This document shows, in pieces, positions 33,140 to 36,906 of a stretch of DNA of 36,906 nt. The DNA comes from an uncultured Oscillospiraceae bacterium (GTDB lineage: Bacteria > Bacillota > Clostridia > Oscillospirales > Oscillospiraceae). Positions within the stretch are counted from its first letter, which is position 1; each line of letters opens with the position of its first letter. Under the pieces are notes generated by a model. The model did not search any database. It was given only the letters and a program-made list of their open reading frames with translations, and was not told the origin of the DNA. Location of the stretch: contig CALWVS010000021.1 of assembly GCA_944385095.1 (NCBI GenBank), positions 1-36,906 on the forward strand, read 5' to 3'. Position numbers and translations under genes: made by a program.

Positions 33140-34516
33140 ATGAATGAAAACAAAGGCATTTATGATGCCAGAAGTTTGGGTACTTCCAAAATGATGATTT
33201 TGGGTATCCAGCACATGTTTGCCATGTTTGGTGCCACAGTACTGGTGCCCACACTGACAGGATTGTCTGTGTCTGCCACACTGTTATTTGCAGGGCTTGG
33301 CACACTGCTGTTTCATTTTCTCACCAAAAAGATGGTGCCCGCTTTTCTTGGTTCCTCCTTTGCCTTCATCGGTGGCTATCAAGCCATTGCCCCTATGATT
33401 GCCGATGGGGATGGCACCCTCACTGCCAACACACAGCTATTACCCTATGCCTGTTTTGGTGTGGCTCTTGCTGGTCTTTTATATGTGGTTCTCTCTGCCC
33501 TTTTTAAAGTATTTGGCACCAAAAAAGTCATGCGCTTTTTCCCACCCATTGTGACCGGTCCCATTATCATCTGCATTGGGTTGACCCTCTCCTCCTCTGC
33601 CATTACCAGTTGCCGTGCCAACTGGTTCATTGCACTGGTTGCCATTGGCATTGTGGTGGGCTGCAACATCTGGGGCAAAGGCATGATTAAAATCATTCCC
33701 ATTCTTCTGGGTGTGGTGGGTTCCTATGCTGTGGCTGCCCTGTGCCACATGGCTGGTATGAACACAATGGACCCAGTAAAATTGCAGGAGCTTGCCAACG
33801 CCCCTTGGATTGGTCTGCCCTTTGCCTATGAAAATACTCTCTTTGGGCTGTTCAGCCGCCCAGATTTGGACCGTGGACTGCTGCTCACCTCCGCTGTTAC
33901 CATTATGCCCCTTGCCCTTGCCACTATGGTGGAGCATATTGGAGATATGTGTGCCATTTCCTCCACCTGTGAACGCAACTATCTGGAAAATCCGGGCTTC
34001 CACCGCACACTGTTGGGAGATGGTCTTGCCACCTCTCTTGCCTCTCTCTTTGGCGCACCTGCCAACACAACCTACGGCGAAAATACAGGCGTGCTGGCTC
34101 TCTCCAAGGTCTATGACCCCCGTGTGATTCGCATTGCTGCCTGTCTTGCCATTGTGTTCTCCTTCTCTCCTAAATTTGCCGCTCTGGTGGGTGCCATGCC
34201 CACAGCTACCATGGGTGGTGTGTCCATGGTACTATACGGCATGATTTCCGCCGTGGGTGTGCGCAATGTGGTGGAAAATCAGGTCAATTTTTCCAACAGT
34301 CGCAATGTGATTATTGCTGCCCTCATCATGGTGCTTGCCATTGGTGTCAACTACTCCGGTCCTGTGAGTTTTCAGGTTGGCACTGCTACCATCAGCCTGT
34401 CTGGTCTGGCTGTGTCTGCTATTGTGGGCATTGTCCTCAATGCCATCCTGCCCGGTCAGGACTATGAGTTTGGCACAGGTTCTCAGGGTGACACCTCTGT
34501 CAACTTCAAAGTGTAA
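33140..34516 (+). CDS. uraA: Uracil permease (NCS2 family)
   Basis: Nucleobase:cation symporter of 458 aa with about 12 to 14 helices. Family motifs are GIQHMFAMFGATVLVP in the first helix, FAFIGGYQAI, VVGCNIWGKG, TMVEHIGDMCAIS with the substrate-binding Glu, and APANTTYGENTGVLALSKV typical of uracil-type NCS2 proteins. A xanthine-type transporter is less likely because of the YGEN motif. The start at 33140 is after GGAAAGGGG; a longer frame from 33092 begins in the terminator. Confidence 0.93.
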   Translation: MNENKGIYDARSLGTSKMMILGIQHMFAMFGATVLVPTLTGLSVSATLLFAGLGTLLFHFLTKKMVPAFLGSSFAFIGGYQAIAPMIADGDGTLTANTQLLPYACFGVALAGLLYVVLSALFKVFGTKKVMRFFPPIVTGPIIICIGLTLSSSAITSCRANWFIALVAIGIVVGCNIWGKGMIKIIPILLGVVGSYAVAALCHMAGMNTMDPVKLQELANAPWIGLPFAYENTLFGLFSRPDLDRGLLLTSAVTIMPLALATMVEHIGDMCAISSTCERNYLENPGFHRTLLGDGLATSLASLFGAPANTTYGENTGVLALSKVYDPRVIRIAACLAIVFSFSPKFAALVGAMPTATMGGVSMVLYGMISAVGVRNVVENQVNFSNSRNVIIAALIMVLAIGVNYSGPVSFQVGTATISLSGLAVSAIVGIVLNAILPGQDYEFGTGSQGDTSVNFKV

Positions 34517-34560
34517 GGATTGTCATTTCCTAAGATTCTGTGAAGATGCCATATTCCTGC

Positions 34561-34589
34561 TTGCAGATTTCCAAAAAATAAGGTAAAAT
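34561..34589 (+). promoter_or_regulatory. Promoter of the small helical protein gene
   Basis: TTGCAG (34561-34566), 17-bp spacer, TAAAAT (34584-34589). Confidence 0.65.
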
Positions 34590-34633
34590 GGAGACACCAC
34601 ACGGGATACCCGTATTTAAAGGAGGCAACTATC

Positions 34634-35038
34634 ATGGGATTTTTTGATAATTTGAAGGAAACTGCCGATACCCTGAAGGAAAAGGCAACCGACCTGGCCC
34701 AGAGTGGTGTGGCTACCTCCAAACGCCTTGCAGAAATTGCAAAGCTGAAAACTGCCAATATGGCAGAGGAGGATACCATCAAAAAGGCATACATTGAACT
34801 GGGCAAGCTGTACTATGCAGAGCATGGTGCCACCCCTGAGGGTGCCTATGCTGCCGCCTGTGAGAAGATTACTGCTTCCAAGGCGACCATTGAAGCCAAC
34901 AACGACCGTATTGCTGAGTTGAAGTCTGCCGCTGAGGCTGCCGGTGAAGTGGTGGCAGAAGTCACTCCCAGTTCTGTGGAAGATGTGGCTGACAATGAAG
35001 CAACTGAGGCTGACATTGAGCCAGAAGAAAAGAAATAA
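34634..35038 (+). CDS. Small helical protein of unknown function
   Basis: Protein of 134 aa, not recognised. It begins MGFFDNLKETADTLKEKATD, an amphipathic helix, and continues with Ala-, Lys- and Glu-rich helices that could form coiled coils (about 1-100). The central KKAYIELGKLYYAEHG is shared with many small clostridial zinc-ribbon proteins, but no Cys pair is present apart from a single Cys. The acidic tail is low in complexity. AAAGGAGG precedes the ATG. Its TAA (35036-35038) abuts the first hairpin of array 4. Confidence 0.8.
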   Translation: MGFFDNLKETADTLKEKATDLAQSGVATSKRLAEIAKLKTANMAEEDTIKKAYIELGKLYYAEHGATPEGAYAAACEKITASKATIEANNDRIAELKSAAEAAGEVVAEVTPSSVEDVADNEATEADIEPEEKK

Positions 35039-35564
35039 CCTACTTTCTTTTGAAAAAAGAAAGTAGGCAAAGAAAATTTCAGGAGGGCTCTGAGGCTACT
35101 CTTTTGAAAAGGAACCAATGCTCCACTCTGTAAGAGCATTTTTGAAAGTCTTTTAGGGTAGTTTTTCACTCCGAAAAACTACCCTCTTTCTTTCAAACAA
35201 GAAAGTGGGTAGAGAAAATTTCAGAAGGGCTCTCAGGCTACATGTCCTTTGCTGGCACTCTCAGCGACTTTTCTACCCAATGCTCTTGGATAGTTGAGTA
35301 TTGTTCTATTGAATTATGTCGGTGATGGCTACACTCAAAATTCTTTTTGCCTACTTTTTCTTTTAAGAAAAAGTAGGGGGCTTTGAAGCAATCATTCCTT
35401 TGTTGGCAATCTCAGCCACTTATCCACCCAATGTTCTTGGAAAGCTCAGCTTTGTTCCATTGGAACATGTCGGTGATGGCTACACACGAAGTTCTTTTTG
35501 CTTCCTTTTTCTTTCAAGAAAAAGGAAGTCTTTTTGCATACTTTTTCTTTTCAGAAAAAGCAAG
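35039..35564. repeat. Hairpin-core repeat array 4
   Basis: Hairpins at 35039-35067 (CCTACTTTCTTT arms), 35155-35185 (a different stem, AGGGTAGTTTTTC), 35186-35205 (decayed), 35350-35377 (CCTACTTTTTCTT arms, perfect), 35501-35528 (CTTCCTTTTTCTT arms, perfect) and 35538-35564 (decayed). Two cores are recognisable at about 35276-35349 and 35426-35500, in the orientation of arrays 1 and 3. It fills the gap between two convergent genes. The first hairpin begins at the base after a TAA stop. Confidence 0.9.
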
Positions 35565-35566
35565 AA

Positions 35567-35923
35567 CTATTCCCGATAGTAATAAGTATATTTTTTCTTT
35601 TTTTCCTGTTCTTTATCCTCTGGTGGGTTTAACATTTGCTTCTTCCTTCTGTTGCGGCAGAAAAGATATATCAGAACATAAAGAACCACCACAAGGACAA
35701 AATATCTCATTGCAACCAAACCACCCAGAAAATCACCGGACAGCACACACAGGTATAGGACAAAAGCTGATACCAAAGCTGGTAAAATCAGCCCTGCCCA
35801 TGGATTTTTCAGCCTGCTGAGTGCGAATTGTAACACAAAACTACCAATCACCATCATAATCAATATTGCATACATCGCCAGCATCATAAACCCTGACAGG
35901 AGCACAATTGTTATAAATGCCAT
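35567..35923 (-). CDS. Small membrane protein of unknown function
   Basis: Protein of 118 aa with three or four hydrophobic segments (about 2-35, 44-62 and 70-88), then a charged C-terminal tail rich in Lys, Glu and Tyr. I recognise no family. The start is set at 35923 after GGGGGAAG; an earlier Met at 35968 has no such site. It has its own promoter and ends in TAG three bases from the last decayed hairpin of array 4. Confidence 0.75.
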   Translation of the reverse strand: MAFITIVLLSGFMMLAMYAILIMMVIGSFVLQFALSRLKNPWAGLILPALVSAFVLYLCVLSGDFLGGLVAMRYFVLVVVLYVLIYLFCRNRRKKQMLNPPEDKEQEKKKKYTYYYRE

Positions 35924-36022
35924 ATTCTTCCCCCTTTTCTCTCTGTTGCCATCTGCTGTTGAACACAAAAGTAAATGGACTCACATATTGCTATAAACCT
36001 GTCTCATGGATTGCATGTCCAA

Positions 36023-36052
36023 ATTTTACTACTGTTCCGTTTCCCATGTCAA
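36023..36052 (-). promoter_or_regulatory. Promoter of the small membrane protein gene
   Basis: Minus-strand TTGACA (36047-36052), 18-bp spacer, TAAAAT (36023-36028), giving a leader of about 95 nt. Confidence 0.65.
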
Positions 36053-36147
36053 CTGAACCAACTTTCTTCTATAAACATCATAAAAAGACAAGCCATTGTT
36101 ACAGCTACGCAAATACCATAAAACCACTTGTCTATTTTTGAGCAGAA

Positions 36148-36183
36148 AAAAATCAGAGTAAGTGTTTTACACTTACTCTGATT
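36148..36183 (-). terminator. Terminator of tRNA-Leu
   Basis: AATCAGAGTAAGTG and its complement (36151-36164 and 36170-36183) around a loop of about five bases, followed on the minus strand by a T-run. Confidence 0.9.
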
Positions 36184-36270
36184 TGGTGCGCGAGGCGGGA
36201 GTCGAACCCGCACGCCCTTGCGAGCACTGGCACCTGAAGCCAGCGAGTCTACCAATTCCACCACTCGCGC
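36184..36270 (-). tRNA. tRNA-Leu (anticodon CAG)
   Basis: Type II tRNA of 87 nt with encoded CCA. The acceptor arms are GCGCGAG and CTCGCGC. The anticodon arm is CTGGC, loop TTCAGGT, GCCAG, giving CAG, which reads CUG codons. The long variable arm and GGTTCGACTC of the T loop are clear. Confidence 0.97.
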
Positions 36271-36309
36271 AGAGGGGGTTGGAGCAACTGATTGCTCAGT
36301 GCGTTGTAT

Positions 36310-36338
36310 ATGATACCACACCATTCCCCTTTTGTCAA
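36310..36338 (-). promoter_or_regulatory. Promoter of tRNA-Leu
   Basis: Minus-strand TTGACA (36333-36338), 17-bp spacer, TATCAT (36310-36315). Confidence 0.75.
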
Positions 36339-36369
36339 CTGTTTTTCTGAATTTTTTTCATTGCCCATC

Positions 36370-36906
36370 TTATGACTGAGTCAGACAGGATTCCAGAAAC
36401 GGCAATACCGCCTCTACCGTTTTGTCCTGCTGCTCCTGTCTGGAAATTTTCCCTGCCGGGTCGCCTTTTTGCAATCCATAGTTTCCAAACTGGGCATGGT
36501 TTCCACCCTCCAGACACACCACATGGTCTGTTTCCTCCAGCTTTTCTGCCACACTGGTATTCAACGACCCATACACCACCAGAGTGGGGTCAAATTCCCT
36601 GTAGGGGTAGGCTCCCAACAGCACCAGCCCCTCCAATTCCTCTGGATGTTCCGATGCAAATTGGGACGCCATAGCTCCACCCATAGAGTGCCCCATTAAA
36701 AACCAGTGGTCAATGTCCTCACATGCCCCTATCCCGTCCAATGCAGCATCTGTGTCAAAAATCGCCATATAAAACGGCATTTCTATGAGAACACACAGAT
36801 AACCTGCCTCCCGAAACTGGTTGAGCAGGGTTGACACTCCCCACGGATAAATCCGGGGGATTCTCGGTTCGCCCACCACAGCCTGCATCTGCGAGGTCTT
36901 ACACAG
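36370..36906 (-). CDS. Alpha/beta hydrolase, partial
   Basis: C-terminal part of an alpha/beta hydrolase; the frame is open to the window edge, so the true start lies outside. The nucleophile elbow is GHSMGGAMAS, and the catalytic His is likely in EGGNHAQFGNYG, a motif typical of a clostridial and actinobacterial hydrolase group. A Met at 36888 would give 172 aa but lies mid-domain, so I treat it as internal. Substrate is unknown. Confidence 0.85.
   Translation of the reverse strand: MCKTSQMQAVVGEPRIPRIYPWGVSTLLNQFREAGYLCVLIEMPFYMAIFDTDAALDGIGACEDIDHWFLMGHSMGGAMASQFASEHPEELEGLVLLGAYPYREFDPTLVVYGSLNTSVAEKLEETDHVVCLEGGNHAQFGNYGLQKGDPAGKISRQEQQDKTVEAVLPFLESCLTQS

Noticed and set aside
1-36906. 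Insertion sequence, prophage or integrative element
   Set aside because: No transposase, integrase, recombinase or phage structural gene is present; gene content and order are chromosomal.

Overview
The window reads as chromosomal DNA of an endospore-forming Firmicute of class Clostridia, most likely an Oscillospiraceae-type gut bacterium. This rests on the spoIIAA-spoIIAB-sigF operon, the yqfC-yqfD-phoH-ybeY-era-yqzL-recO order, a Cys T-box, strong AGGAGG ribosome binding sites and TTGACA-N17-TATAAT promoters. Genus and species cannot be fixed from sequence alone. Nearly all of it is core or housekeeping DNA. No transposase, integrase, phage gene or CRISPR array was found.

Layout: (1) 1-417, array 1 of an unusual hairpin repeat. 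(2) 418-3144, sensor kinase and response regulator (minus). (3) 3375-6361, a three-gene membrane glycosylation cassette of GT-C transferase, polyprenyl-phosphate GT2 and GtrA-type flippase. (4) 6396-7883, spoIIA operon (minus). (5) 8042-9394, MATE transporter, then a small exported protein and an AIM24-family protein on divergent promoters. (6) 10864-11964, repeat array 2, filling exactly the gap between the stop codons of two convergent genes. (7) 11965-15990, potABCD polyamine ABC transporter. (8) 16118-17996, RluA-type pseudouridine synthase, then yceD-rpmF. (9) 18069-20513, Cys T-box, cysE, cysS. (10) 20601-21952, rubrerythrin and a YitT-like membrane protein. (11) about 22000-22819, repeat array 3. 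(12) 22865-28912, yqfC-yqfD-phoH-ybeY-era-signal peptidase-yqzL-recO-CmpB-like membrane protein. (13) 28913-29348, no CDS but a probable structured RNA with its own terminator. (14) 29349-32838 (minus), LRR protein, lrgAB and a LysA-type decarboxylase. (15) 33140-34516, uracil permease behind a leader attenuator, then a small helical protein. (16) 35039-35564, repeat array 4. (17) a small membrane protein, tRNA-Leu(CAG), and a partial alpha/beta hydrolase running off the right edge.

The most unusual feature is the repeat family. Each unit of about 150 bp has a 12-13 bp perfect inverted repeat (CCTACTTTTTCTT and its complement, or the CTACTTTCTTTT variant), a conserved core of about 76 nt and a more variable spacer. 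Units are tandemly arrayed in four intergenic gaps and make up nearly 8% of the window. At four separate gene ends the hairpin starts at the base after a TAA stop codon. The arrays therefore look like mobile or amplifying bidirectional terminators.
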